DNA of 64,000 bases from Silurus meridionalis (Eukaryota > Chordata > Actinopteri > Siluriformes > Siluridae), in the NCBI RefSeq assembly GCF_014805685.1, contig NC_060904.1, positions 17,383,811 to 17,447,810 of the forward strand, written 5' to 3'. The position numbers were made by a program, and so were the translations under genes. The notes beneath the pieces are model-generated. The model saw only the letters and a program-made list of their open reading frames with translations, had not been told where the DNA came from and did no database searches. Position 1 is the first letter of the stretch; every line of letters begins with the position of its first letter. Below are positions 1 through 12,200 of this stretch, in pieces.

Positions 1-2256
1 GATCTTTATCATCAGAAAATAGTGCCTCATTTCTGCAATGCACCTGAACCATGTGCTTATGTGCAGAATATTTAAAATAACCCATGTGTATGAAATGTGT
101 TTATACTCAAATATAGGTGATGTGATTCTTCTTTAGTGATTTTCTGGGGGGTTTTTTGTACAGGTACAATGACATTTAATAGAAAAAGAAAAAGTAAAAA
201 TTTTTGCGATGAAGGTGTTTCCTGGTTAGTGCCCACAAAAAATAGGGAAAGAGCTACTTGTATTACGTCCAATTTTCCAGCAATGTCTGTCTTCATATTT
301 AATGACAATAAACCGGAGAACGATATTAGATATGTTGGTGCTAATGTTGGATTCAAAGCTCCAGGATGTAATGCAGAAACTCAGATTCGGCTAGTTTGGC
401 CATGTTTAAGACGTGTGTGCGGAAGTGTGTGAAAATAAGAAACAGGAGATAAATTCTAAATCAGCCAGAGAAAATCATAATATAAGAAACACCTGCTAAT
501 TAAAAATAATAAAATACAAATTATATGGTGAGGATGCAGGTATTGAGAGAAAAATACAGTAAAAAAATACAATGCTAATTCTTATGATACTATTAACTTG
601 CTTCACCATCAATAAATTCTGCGCCATTTCCCTGCCCTTGGCCATGGAGTCGTCTGCAGGTCACTCTGAATGAACTCACCCTTACCCATTCATCTCACCT
701 AATGTGGCGGAGTCACTGTAGTGAAAAGCTGTCAGGGCCACGTTTCACTTACCGTCCCTTTTCCGCTACACGCGTTTGAATCAGACGTCTCAAGTGAAAC
801 TCTCAGATGACTAGTGGAAGCCCTGTCTTTATTCTCTCAATCTGTAAGATGAATATTAGCCACCTTGGTGTGTTTATCGATCAGATCCAGGGTTAAAAGT
901 GTCACAGACATTGGCTGGGGTGCGGGTTGCCCCTAGCAACAGCCTCTTGACCCCTGACTGTGTCCTTGATATCTTTTTTCCTAAAGCTCAGGCCTTGATT
1001 TCTTCCCCCTATATTTGATTAAATTCTACCCCTTCCTGTGTCACCCCGACCTTAACCCTGCACCTCTCTGCTCCCGGATCACTTAACCTTGAACCCAATT
1101 ACAAGATAAGGTTGCTTAAAGGTGACCCTCACTTTGCTTCATTCGGCTAATAGGACGGTGGAGAAAAGGGCGGGTGCAGCTGATATGCTTCTGGCTAATT
1201 CACTGGGGGTTGACAAAGGTCGGATCTCGAGCATAAAGAACAGCTTCGATCCATCATGCAAAGCGAAACTCAGCAATACACACGCCGGTATCCGGGCCGA
1301 AGCGCCAAGTCTGCAACCTCTTATTCAAATAAGATGGGTCAGGTGCACTGCAATCAGCCGTGGGTTAATCTTTCAGCGTTAACATTTGCAGTATTATGTA
1401 TTACTTGCAAGCTGGCGTAGGTGCTTTTCATGAATGAAAATGCGGCAGCGACACCACTGCGGTTATCGAACCAACGCGGCTCCTTTTTTATAATCCGATT
1501 TTGCCTGAAGTGCAATTCGGGCTGCGCTTCAGGCCTTGAGTGCTTCAAGAATGTGAATCATAAAAGGGTTCAAATGATTCATACAAGACTTACATTACAA
1601 TATTAATTGCATTATTGTGTGTGGCCTGTGGTACAGTATGTGTACAGAAGTAGTTTTATTGCCCAGTGGATATTTTGTGAGCATTTAGTAATAATTTCTA
1701 ATAATTTTCATTGTAGTTTTGCTGCATGTTATTGCATCCGTAAACATTTCATGTAACATTGTGCATTAATTGTTTGAGTTGATGGGTTTCCTGCAAACCA
1801 GGCAATCCATATTGAGGACAGAAACAAGGCTGATTGATACATATTTGGTTTCTATATTCCATATTTTATTTACCTGACAAATCTCATAATACGCTGGATA
1901 TTAAACTGCAACATACTGAAATGCATCAAAAACCAAACAACTTTGTAGATAAGCAATAAATAATATAATCCGCTGTGCAATCATAGGACGTTAACCAGCG
2001 GTGTTGAATGTGGGTGACTGTAAAATAGATTGGATTTAATTAATTGATCAATTAAAAATAAATAAATAATAACAGAAGCTCTTATAGTGTAAACTTCCTC
2101 TTTATCTGCAGATGCTATACATTTTAATTAATCGAAGATCATAGATTTCTTTCCTTTTTGCAATCACATTTATATAATCTCCGATTCCTGGTATCGCTTG
2201 TTTTATCATCCATGGTTCTTTCCTCACTAGCGTCTCCTCATGAGCATCTCTCTTTG
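1..2256. other. Gene-free flank, possible regulatory block at 880-1400
   Basis: No exon, RNA gene or recognisable transposon is visible. Most of it is AT-rich and low in information. About 880-1400 has a more even composition, with few homopolymers, and holds an X-box-like palindrome, so it could be a conserved non-coding element. Only alignment with other fish genomes would show that. Confidence 0.3.
926..940. promoter_or_regulatory. RFX X-box-like palindrome
   Basis: GTTGCCCCTAGCAAC fits the RFX X-box pattern GTNRCC-N(0-3)-RGYAAC with a 3-base spacer. About half a match to so loose a pattern is expected by chance in a window this size, so the call rests on its place inside a non-repetitive block. 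Target gene unknown. Confidence 0.25.
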
Positions 2257-2266
2257 GTGTGTGTGT

Positions 2267-2318
<52 letters not shown>
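2257..2318. repeat. (GT)n microsatellite
   Basis: GT dinucleotide run with one interruption near 2270. The open frames across it are low-complexity artefacts. Confidence 0.95.
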
Positions 2319-2322
<4 letters not shown>

Positions 2323-2629
2323 CAGACAGAGGTCAATAAGGTTCAAAATTGTTGATACAAGGAAGAATGTATTTGTTTGGATTACACTGAATTGAATCAC
2401 ACTCTCCATTGTGTCCTCTCACAGTTTACTATAAGTGGAAAAACAGGAATTGAGTAATTTTTTATTTATTTTTTTGCTGTGTGTGTCTATACACACTTCC
2501 GGCCAGATAACTGACGAATGATGTAACCACCTAATATGCTGGTGCATCAATATATGTGTGGTACAAATGGAAAAAAAGTGTTTTTAGATATGCAGTCCAA
2601 AATAAGTATTGTGTTTATGCATAATACAT

Positions 2630-2697
2630 GAGAAAAAAAGGAAGAGAAAGCAGGAGAGAAAAAAAAGAGATTGAGAGAGAGAAAGAGAAAAAAAACA
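2630..2697 (+). repeat. Purine-rich (A/GA) tract
   Basis: Almost uninterrupted A and G on the plus strand, with short GA repeats between poly-A runs. Low-complexity sequence. Confidence 0.7.
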
Positions 2698-3277
2698 GTG
2701 CTAGTAGCAGTGTAGAGTGTTGACCGAAGCTTGAACCTCCCTCTGAACTGGCTCTGAACTCTCAACTTGAGCATCGCTGGTCACAGATCTCCCTGGGAGC
2801 TTAAAACAAGGGCAGCCAATCCTGAGAGCAACACAAAGGCAAGGAACACACACCTACACAACACACACATGGATACACACTCGCTTATTCTCACACGTCT
2901 GCAAAAACAAAGGCTCATCTGCAGCTTTGAAGGTCGGGCATTGCTGTTCCCTTGTTGGCATACACTCAGTAGTTGCCTGAAGTGTGTGCGTGTCAAACAC
3001 ACACACGAAAGCATTCGTAAACTAAATACCAACGCACAGTGCAAATACGCATACACCAAAGTATATATTCTCTCTAACCCTTATTCCAACACACACATGC
3101 ACACACTCATACACAACACTGACATGCAACAGTATGACACCTTTCCCACTCTGACACGCCCTTCGGGACAAGTGTAAAGTGCTGCAAAGGGGTCATGGAT
3201 GGGGCATAATCGAAAATACCTACCCCATCTCTGTTCGGCATCCGGTTGCAAAATACCATCAGTAAAGCAGAGTGACT

Positions 3278-3278
<1 letters not shown>

Positions 3279-3321
<43 letters not shown>
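3279..3321. repeat. (AC)n microsatellite
   Basis: Pure AC dinucleotide run of about 21 units. An AC-rich but not tandem stretch lies before it at about 2850-3120. Confidence 0.95.
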
Positions 3322-3324
<3 letters not shown>

Positions 3325-5316
3325 GCAAAGAAGAGATTTCCAAATGAAGCCTGATGGAAACCCTCTAAACAAGACCCTGACAGTGATCTGGATGCAAAAG
3401 AAAAAACCCTTGAGGTCCGATTTGCAGAATCAGGAGTCTGTGTTTGTGTGTTTTACCATCATTATCTTATCTTAATTAGATCATTACACTTATTAGTGTA
3501 TATAAGATACTACTGCTACTACAGTAATGTAATATTAGTATTGTTGCTGGAAGAGAAAACTAACCACTCTATAACTATAACATTACACAATCAAAGTAGA
3601 AGGAAGCTGGCTAGAGAGATAGCATCTTAGCATCTGCGATATCCTGAGATAAAATCTGGCGCAATCATGAAGAAAACCTTCTCAACTCAGCACGACTACC
3701 AAATAAAAATGACTGCCCATACCATTAAATAAAATATTAAATAAAATGTTATATAGCACATTTGTGGGTTTAATCCAGCACACTGTTCATACATTTCACT
3801 GTTTTGAGGAAATAAATACATCAGAAACTCATGATCACCTTCCATTAGCTGGCTAGTTTGATGCTAACAAAACACACATACAAGTTTTGTTGCACTTTGT
3901 GTCTTAAATGCACCGAGCTTAAAGGCAAAAGTATTGAATCCATGTTGGGAGAGAAAACACACAAAATTTACAAATGTAATAAATTATATTAGTTTCAGAA
4001 TGTTGTTTTTTTTTTTAGCTGATTCAGTTAAACTCAGTCAGCATTATGCTGCCTCACAGATTATATAGATATAATATAGATTATTATAGATAGTTAACTC
4101 ACGTCCCCTAGCATAGGAGTTAGATATAGTTTAGTTAGCTAGCTAGACAACCAAAAACTAAAATATTTTATTTCTACTCAAAATATATCCTGGAACAATC
4201 ATTTTCCTCACTACATAAAAACTAAACCAAAGTGAACAAACCTGTCAACTGAACAAAAGACAAGCAGTTTTAAGAATTTATTTAAAACTTGCTCGCTTTG
4301 AGGTAAACTCACCTTCTGTGGACTTTTGCTCTTTGGACTTCAAAAAGCCATTTTATTCGCTCATTAAATTGTACATTTCATATACCTGCACATCTTTGCC
4401 GGATGTAGACTTTCACCTCTATTCAGTGAGTCGGATCATTTGATTAAATTACTTTCTAGACAATTATAGTTTAATTGTAATTAAAATCAGCTTGGCACAT
4501 GATACACTCAACCACATGGCTGCACCTGCCTCATTATTCATGCTTATATTGAGCGCAGATGTTGAAAAATATGTTTACCAGGTAGGATTTGGATTCACTT
4601 ACGCTCTTTTGATAAAAAATAAAATAAAATAGGGGAAAAGGGAATTTGTTGCCTCAAAGAATCAGCTCACAAACTTCACTTGAAATATTTGAATTAAATG
4701 TCTGACTGTGAATGATACGCGATCATCCTGTCAGTTTTAGCAAATAAACCTTTTTTTTTCTTCATTCATACTTTGTCCAGACCTCTCCCTCGTCGGCCCA
4801 AACACGCAGCCTGAAAGTTATTTGGTATTAGGTGCTCTTAGCCTCAGATCTTCCACATGGAGCTGTGTGTCTCTGTAAGTCAAAGGTTCACTCTGGAGGT
4901 CTTGTGAGAGCGCAGGCAAGTTCCTACACTTCCCATAAAGGAATGTTGGCTTTTTTTTTTTCAGGCTAATTAAACTCAAAACTCTGCCGCATTGTCACCA
5001 TCAAAGGCTTTGCTTGTCTTTTTTGATGTAAAAGGGGACTTTCCTCATTGTTATTTTGACCCCTGGATTGTGGATAATCCCGCTCTTAGTTTGAGCACAT
5101 GAACAAACATTTGTCATACAGTTCCCTCTGAAAGTGTTGGTGGAATTTATTACAAAAGGAAATTATTTTTCTTATTTTAGCATGTGTAAAGAGGTAGCAA
5201 TACTTGCTATCATGTGGCCTTTAAATTGAAAATAGATTCTTTAACTGTGTGTAATCTTTTAAATTTAGTTACTAAATGTTATTTATTGCTGTTTATACTT
5301 TACTTATATTATACCA
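3322..5316. other. Gene-free AT-rich stretch
   Basis: No exon, structured RNA or named repeat seen. It contains scattered short A/T runs and stop codons in every frame. Confidence 0.5.
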
Positions 5317-5342
5317 ACACACACACACACACACACACACAC
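5317..5342. repeat. (AC)n microsatellite
   Basis: Short AC run of about 13 units. Confidence 0.9.
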
Positions 5343-5564
5343 TTTACAATATACAGTACTATAGCATTAGTACATTGTGGTGCTTTAGGTGTTTGATCAG
5401 CCGCTTCGGTTACTTTTAAAGTGACCTTATCACCGGACAAAGCTCTTTAAATCATTACGTCCTCGCTGCATGCCGAGGCTTCTGAGAGCCGAGATGTGCC
5501 GCTCGGTGTAGAAACAGCTGGGGGACATAGTGGCCATGAGATTGGAACAGGTGGGTTAGAGCAG

Positions 5565-5565
<1 letters not shown>

Positions 5566-5617
<52 letters not shown>
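5566..5617. repeat. (AC)n microsatellite
   Basis: Pure AC run of about 26 units, one of the longest CA arrays here. Confidence 0.95.
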
Positions 5618-5621
<4 letters not shown>

Positions 5622-6010
5622 AAGCTCTATGGGGAACGACCATGGGACAGGTGGAGGAGCTGATAGAGGCCACGGCGTGCCTCAGAATCGGATTTCAGAA
5701 ACACCCGCGGGGGGGCGTGAGGTGGGCGGGGGTGGGGCCTTGAGATTCACAGCCTTGAGATGTAAAGATGATTTACAGACAGACACAATGGATGATAAGT
5801 GTGCACTTGTGTCAAGAACAAGAGGAGAGCAAGTGGTTACATATCTAACTACACCACTACCATCCCCAACAGTGCTAATGCTAATACTTATAATACTAGC
5901 AACAATCATGATGGATAAAAAGAAAATAAAAAGTATTTCCTGAAGAATGTGTGAAAAGAAAAATAGTTTTAAACTGTTTTTTTAAGAGATAAAACAAAGA
6001 ATGACATCAC

Positions 6011-6641
6011 TGCGGTGGTGGGAAATAACGTTACTGTACTTGTTTTTTCTGATTTTTCATTTGACTCAGTTTTTAGACAAATATCTGTACTTTCAGACTC
6101 GTTTCTCATTTCTCAATCTATTTGGTGAAATGCCAACATTTTTTCCTTTCATTGCTCGTCTTTTTCAATCTACCACTGCTGTATCATTTCCTGGCACTCA
6201 CACACACTACAGACGTAGACTAGTTTATGAAGCTCACAATGAGCAAAGCAGAAAGCAGTCAGAAGTCTGGGGTTGAGACAGAGGGAGTCAGTGATGTAAA
6301 CATGACTGAGAACAGACACATTCCTAATCATCATCATCATCATCATCTTTTCTCTGCTTGTGTTCTATATGGTGGATCTTCAGACTGGACACATTCATTA
6401 GAGAACAACATTTGAATTCTTTTGTATGAATATATTAATATAACGTGAGGTTCAGCGTGACACTAAAACAGGTAGCAATAATGACTACTTTTTACTGAAG
6501 TACATGTGAGAGCCCAAACTTCTTTACTTAATCTTGAGTAAAAAAGTGTAGTCAGAACTTCAACTTTTACCAGAGGATTTTAAAACATGAGTATCTGTAC
6601 TTATAGTTGAGTGCAGAGTGTGTGTACTTTTGCCATCTCTG
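6011..6641. mobile_element. hAT-like non-autonomous DNA element (MITE), copy A
   Basis: The left end (near GGTGGTGGGAAATAACGTTA) and the right end (CTTTTGCCATCTCTG) are decayed terminal inverted repeats of the type CAGxGGTGGxAAGTAAC..., rich in ACTTxxxTACTTTTAC words, as in teleost hAT-like MITEs. A (CAT)n block lies at 6329-6350. There is no coding capacity. The interior (about 6230-6460) reappears in reverse complement at about 47296-47545, which shows it is a dispersed family. Family name unknown; hAT assignment rests on the termini. Confidence 0.65.
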
Positions 6642-6856
6642 ATTACCGGTTAGACGTATTATAAAGCAGAGAGATGTGCATTATATATCGTATAATGCAA
6701 GCAATTAGCTTTATTGTTCTGTGAAACTGAAAGAGGCAATAAATATAAATTTAGCAGCTGGAAGTTTTATTTTCCCAATCTGTCAAGAAGGACAGTTTTG
6801 TTCTTCTGCACAGATGCCACTTACTATTATGCAGTATACATGAATATATATGTATT

Positions 6857-6867
6857 CACACACACAG

Positions 6868-6892
<25 letters not shown>
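6857..6892. repeat. (AC)n microsatellite
   Basis: AC run with one GA interruption; followed by an AC-rich stretch to about 6940. Confidence 0.9.
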
Positions 6893-6898
<6 letters not shown>

Positions 6899-7158
6899 AC
6901 ACCCCCCGCCCAAAAAAATAAATATTACACACACACACATACTCAAGCACAATGAAAAAATAGCACAGAGAATCATGCAGCTGCAGCACCACACACCATT
7001 TAACACTCCTGTGACCTGACACGTCCGGGTCAGTGAATTCAGCCGGGAAACAAAGACAAAGCTGGTCCCAGAATGTGAGTCCCCAATTATCCTTCATACA
7101 AATCTGCAGGCCACAATGCTGCAGGTGAGAAGTTGTATCGAGCTCTTGGTTAGGCTCT

Positions 7159-7159
<1 letters not shown>

Positions 7160-7194
<35 letters not shown>
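7160..7194. repeat. (AC)n microsatellite
   Basis: AC run that forms the outer part of the left arm of the inverted repeat 7178-7486. Confidence 0.95.
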
Positions 7195-7198
<4 letters not shown>

Positions 7199-7486
7199 AA
7201 AAGGGCATAGGAAGGCCTCACGTCTGTAACGAAAAACAACCGAACCTATAATGTACGTAAGGAAAAAAAACAGTGGCTCACTGTCTCAAAGTGTTTTTTT
7301 TTCTTCTTATACCACAACACCAACAAATATCATTCGAATTTATTAAGCAATTCGTTTTTTTTTTTTTTATTAGTTGTTTTTGTTTACTTTATTGTTTCGG
7401 TGGAGGCTTTAAATAAGCTCTTTTCGCTTTTCTCCAAAAGACGTGAGGCCTTCCTATGCCCTTTTATTTTGTGTGTGTGTGTGTGT
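7178..7486. repeat. Perfect 47-bp inverted repeat with 215-bp spacer
   Basis: Positions 7178-7224 are the exact reverse complement of 7440-7486. Each arm has about 17 bases of CA/GT repeat plus 30 bases of unique sequence (including AAGGGCATAGGAAGGCC), so the pairing is not just microsatellite complementarity. The match stops sharply at the inner side. The spacer 7225-7439 is AT-rich and holds no gene. The lack of mismatches suggests a recent inverted duplication or an assembly fold-back. Confidence 0.9.
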
Positions 7487-7544
7487 ACAGCATATGGGTT
7501 GTACTGTAAATAATAAAACTCCTTCATTTCATTTAAAAGAGTCA

Positions 7545-8822
7545 GCTCAATAGAAAACATCCCCACTGCAAATACAAAACACAACTGAATAACAAGCTTA
7601 GCAGCACCATCAGAACATGTTAATAGTCCAAAAAAAAAAAAAATGTTTTTGTGATATTATTGGGAATGTGTGTAACTAGGCACGGGTGAGGCTGATTTAA
7701 TGGTGCTTTGTTCTTGTCACATGTCCAGCACAGTGACATTTTTTCTTTGCATATCCCAGTGACATTAAGAAGCTGGAGCCAGAGTGCAGGATAAGCCATG
7801 ATACTGCACCACTAAAGCACAGAGGGTTAAGTGTCTCGCTCAAGGGCCTAAGAGTGGCAGCTGGGCAAAACAGGGGCTTGAGCCCCCAACCTTCTGATCT
7901 GTATACCAGAGCCTTAACCTCTGACAGGTGTGCTTTATTCTACACAAGTCACTGACTCAATAAAAACATCACTGCACTGAAAAACCAACCACCACCCAAT
8001 AAACAAACCCAGCAACACCATCAGAACATATTAAAAGGAAGACCGTCTTTGTGACTGGTTTATGTCAGTGTGTGTAATTAGGCACAGGTGAGACTGATTA
8101 CAAGACATAATTCAATGATGTGGTTTGTAATTCAAGGTCCAGCTAAGTATCATGGAAAGTGGATTTTTTTTCACCAATGCTTACATTCTATTTATTAGAT
8201 TAGCTTGAGTTTGGTGAAGAAAATCCAACTTCCAAACAAATCACTGAGAGGTGACTGCAAAAATCAGACCTGATACCACCATCTGGTTTTATTTACAACA
8301 GGAAATTGTATCTATTTACATATTGACAAACTACAGTTCGATCCAGAACCTTGTGTAAGATTACAGCTATAGAAAATGGATAGATAAGTTTGTGTGCAGT
8401 TTCTAATTTCTGCTCTCAAAGTAACATATTAGGTACATTTTTAAATGGGTTTTTATATTTAACACTATTTATTATTATCTTCGTGAATGGTTGCTTTAGC
8501 CTTATTTTACTAACATTCTGGAAACATAGGGCGCAAGCTGCTACTATTGCTTTGGTTTTATATGTTGTTGTTTTTAACAGCAAAAAAAAAAAGGTATATG
8601 TTTAATTCTACATTATAATTGAAAAGGCCAAAGTTTCTGCTATGTTGTGTGGTCACTGACTCACTAAAGTACAGCACCACAACAACAAATAATCAAATGC
8701 CACCCAGAAAAACAAACCTAACAACACGATAAGAACATATTAAGACCAGAACCCTTCTCCGTGTCTGATTTATGGAGGTGTTTGTAATCAAGCACAGGTG
8801 AGACTCATTAGGTCCCGTGAGA
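7545..8822 (+). repeat. Three diverged direct copies of an unknown ~110-150 bp repeat
   Basis: Copies at about 7545-7702, 7945-8103 and 8650-8815 share, in order, an A/C-rich lead, a CACCATCAGAACATATTAA-like block and a GTGTGTAATTAGGCACAGG-like block followed by TGAGACTGATTA. Copies two and three also share a TCACTGACTCA lead. Spacing is about 400 and 700 bp, so they are not a simple tandem array. No coding capacity and no element name that I recognise. Confidence 0.65.
7825..7922. mobile_element. Teleost short dispersed repeat tail
   Basis: The words AGGGTTAAGTGTCTCGCTCA, GGGGCTTGAGCCCCCAACC and CAGAGCCTTAACC, in this order, are typical of a very common teleost interspersed repeat module found in SINE-like or DNA elements. 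The family cannot be named from this fragment. Confidence 0.55.
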
Positions 8823-9329
8823 CAGAATGAGATCTGTATTGTGGTTTATTGACGATAGGAGCTGATTAATTCCAAAACTAATGATACTGAAACCATTTGG
8901 TTTGTTTTTCATGCATTCATAACCAAATGGGCAAAATAATAATGATAATAATATAAATATAAAATAAAAAATAATAGTCTATATAATTTGTTACTGATGA
9001 ATCATTTTGTTTTCTGCTCACAATATAAAAAAATCTCTCGTTTCTCTACCAGATTTATTTTTTTTCAAATCACTTTTAGTATCATAAAATTCTTATCAAA
9101 TCAAACAGGTGTGCCAAGAGAGAGAAAAAAAAGACAACAGAAAATAATAAATTGTAGCTTATTCATTATAGAAAGAAATGTTTAGTAATGGCACCAAAAA
9201 CTAACAAGCTATTTTGTCTAGTCAGAATTATTATTATGCTACCTAGCATTTGAGAGAATCGAAATGCTGTTGCTAATAAGCCATAGCTACGTAGCTATGA
9301 GTATCTATTCATCTGTTGTGAATCGTCTC
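8823..9329. other. Gene-free AT-rich stretch
   Basis: Nothing recognised. AT-rich, between the triplicated repeat and the DIRS1-like element. Confidence 0.5.
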
Positions 9330-10885
9330 TAGGTTACGTATGTAACCCAAGTTCCCTGAGGGAACGAGACGCTGCATCGGAACACTCACAGAGGTCTTGG
9401 AGGGACACTCCAAGGGAACCAAGCCTTAGCCACACTCCGGGTCCAGTGCGCCCTAAACCCGAATGAAGAGGGGAGACCAGAGGACTGGTAAGAGGACGCA
9501 ATAGCGTCAATAATCCATTTGCTGAGGGTCTGCTTATGAGCAGGAAGCAGGGCTGTAGCAGATCAACAATTGTTCTGACTTTATCCAAGGACTTGTCCTG
9601 TGGACATAACAGTCCAGTGCTCAGACCGGGCACAGCCGGTTTAATCTCTCCTAGTCTGGGGTCTGGAATAGAGGAGTATTGAATGCGGGACAACCGAGAG
9701 CACCTTGCAGACTTGCTCTAGGGTGCAAGAAGTCACTGGCCATGCCGGGAGTGAACTCAAGAAAGGAAGGAGCCACAGAGAGGGCCTGGAGATCACCTAC
9801 TTTCTTCAGAGAGCAGATAGCCAGCAAGAACGATGTCTTAAATAACAAGTGCCTCCACAAAATCTCGGCCAACAGCTCGAAGGGGAGCACGGACAGAGCC
9901 TCCAGCACTACGTCCAGGTCCCACCCAGGCACTTTTGGTTGCACCGGAGGCCTCAGCCGCAGAGAAAACGTGTCAGAAGCGAGTCTCTGCCCAGTGAATG
10001 CCACGGCATGGGGGCATGATACTACAGAAACGCCAGACACATAGACTTTAATGGTGGACGGCGCCAACCCTTGATCGTAGGGAGGGGACTGCCCTTTCTT
10101 GAGAACCCATGGGCCATGAGCCACCACTGAAGGGTCTTATGTACAAGAGGCCAAGCGAAATGACATTGGATGCTGCTGCGATGAACCTGAGCAGTCAATG
10201 AACCTGCCTGACAGTGAGTGACTGCCCTCTGACCTTCCTGATAGCCGTAAGGATGGATGCGGGCAGAAGAAAGCTGCATGCGCATAGTCATCAAATCCCA
10301 TATGATGCCAAAATAGGAGGTCCTCTGTGATGGAGAAAGCACGCTCTTCCCGGCATTCAGCCAAAACCGCAGTTCCTTCATGTAAGTGAGAACAACATCT
10401 CGACGCTGGACGGCTAACTGCTCTGATCTAGCCAATATCAACCATACGTCAATATAGATGAGGATACGGATGCCCTGAAGTCGTAAGGTGCGGGGTGATA
10501 AGTCAAGGCCGAACGGAAGGACCCGATATTGGTATGCTTTGACCCCAAAAGCGAACCTCGGGAACTTCCTGTGAGAAGGGAGGATGGGTAAAAGGGGTGG
10601 GCTGAGAAAGGCCACGCCCAGGACCTGGACACCTCAGTGTGCAGGTCGGGGAAAGATGGCAGACCCCGATGCGGAGGCTGTGATGCCAGGAGTAAAAAGG
10701 GCTCGTCGAGCTTACTAGACGGAGGGGCTTTATGCTCACTGGCTGGCCAAGCTATATCCAGCTTTTGGACGGCACGTGTCACAACCTCCAGGACCTCCTC
10801 GCTATCAAGTGTGCTTGGTTTTCTTCGATGCCTTCATAATGACAAAACAACATTAAATTTTACACAGAGCTTGAATTCCTGAAAG
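9330..10885 (-). mobile_element. Degenerate DIRS1-like tyrosine-recombinase retroelement
   Basis: Read on the minus strand, the element runs from about 10.8 kb leftward. About 10782-10440 resembles the end of the gag-like region. Reverse transcriptase follows at about 10570-10250; its catalytic segment reads YIDVWLILA instead of the family's YxDD-W pattern, so one catalytic Asp is gone. A tyrosine-recombinase core region comes next at about 10070-9650 (APSTIKVYVSGV, LRPPVQPKVPGWDL, SLKKVGDLQALSVAPS). The left boundary near GGTTACGTATGTAACCCAAG is a word common at the ends of fish elements of this kind. Frame changes and stops break every domain. At about 1.5 kb it is far shorter than an intact element, so it is a dead copy. 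Confidence 0.85.
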
Positions 10886-11317
10886 GGAACTTTCTTGTAC
10901 TTGTACTTTTACATAAACTGTGTAAATAAATGTTATATATGCAGTATATTGGTTCTGTACTTCAGTATTTATTTAGATCAACAGCTCCTGCCCTTTTGTG
11001 TGATTACTGAATTTCAGTACTTTCAGCGCTTAGATATTAAAGGATTTAGTACTGGAGCCTTATTTATCTGCCGTATCCTAAAAGCACCATCTGTCATACA
11101 AGCTGCGGCTGTTTTGCTTTTATTTTTTATTTGTTTGTTTGTTTGTTTTTACAGCAAAAAAAAATATCAAATGTGCTTGAAATCTACACAACTAAATCCA
11201 AATATCCTATTTTTCTATTCCTCTGTGAGGTCACCGATGTTTCGGGTCTCCATCTGTACACTGCTGACAACACTGCAGGCCATGACTTAGTAGGTCAAAT
11301 GGTGCCTTAGGACATAA
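10886..11317. other. Gene-free stretch beside the DIRS1-like element
   Basis: No gene. Part of it (about 11095-11190: AAGCTGC, TTGCTTTTATTTT, ACAGCAAAAAAAA, AAATCTAC) resembles 8530-8620, suggesting a second low-copy repeat. Confidence 0.35.
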
Positions 11318-11334
11318 CAGACAGAGAGAGGGAG

Positions 11335-11382
<48 letters not shown>
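11318..11382. repeat. (GA)n microsatellite
   Basis: GA run of about 21 units preceded by a G/A-rich lead. Confidence 0.95.
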
Positions 11383-11386
<4 letters not shown>

Positions 11387-11551
11387 GGCCACACAGGAGG
11401 AGAACATACACTAAGTGGAAACAGACGTGTCTAAAAATACACCATCTGAAATATCTAACGTTCTGACCCAGAAACATGCACAGGGTGATCAGATTGGTGT
11501 TCCAGCAGAGCAGACAGGACTGCACGACCATGATATGATTAGTCACACAGT

Positions 11552-11553
<2 letters not shown>

Positions 11554-11605
<52 letters not shown>
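11554..11605. repeat. (AC)n microsatellite
   Basis: Pure AC run of about 25 units. Confidence 0.95.
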
Positions 11606-11607
<2 letters not shown>

Positions 11608-11615
11608 GCCTTAGT

Positions 11616-11643
11616 GTATATATATATATATATATATATATAA
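11616..11643. repeat. (TA)n microsatellite
   Basis: TA run of about 14 units, 10 bases after the AC array. Confidence 0.9.
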
Positions 11644-12186
11644 TCCTACAACACTCATTACCCATTGAACCGATTTGAGGATATAAATAGCTGCTCTTGT
11701 CTGTGACGAAGAGTCGAATCAATTCGTTACAGTTGTCTGATTTTTTGATTTATGACTTTATTTTCAATAAATAGTTTTTATATATTGTATGTATATATTT
11801 CTTGTGGAACCGCACAGCACCATTTATAAATAATACATATGCTATGATCTTAATGATTCATTTTTTTCCAGAATAAATATGATTTAATTATTAATTTATT
11901 ATAAATTATTCACATTACAGAATGATGTGCATTAATATGATTAAATTCATTCCACTCTTCGATTTAAGCCAGAAACACTATTTTTTTAAATAAAACATTT
12001 TTTAAATGGGAGCATGTGCTTGTGAATGTTAACGCATAATGATCATGTATATATATAATGTATATATCATATTTTATTTATTTTGAATTTAAATTCAAAC
12101 CTCATTCCCAATTCTATAATAGCAGTCAGATTGAAGATCAGATTTATTTATTTATTTATTTCGAGAACCGATGCCCTGTGAGAATT

Positions 12187-12200
12187 CCAGTAGGTGGCAG
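12187..12200 (+). promoter_or_regulatory. CTCF core motif, plus orientation
   Basis: CCAGTAGGTGGCAG matches every position of the vertebrate CTCF core CCASYAGRKGGCRS. It lies about 3.8 kb beyond the nr2f5 stop codon and points towards the gene. Occupancy cannot be known from sequence. Confidence 0.5.

Noticed and set aside
2158..2409. Open frames made of VCVCV or THTHT repeats (also at 3081, 5455, 6714, 11307, 23036, 24621, 58126)
   Set aside because: They are translations of CA/GT microsatellites.
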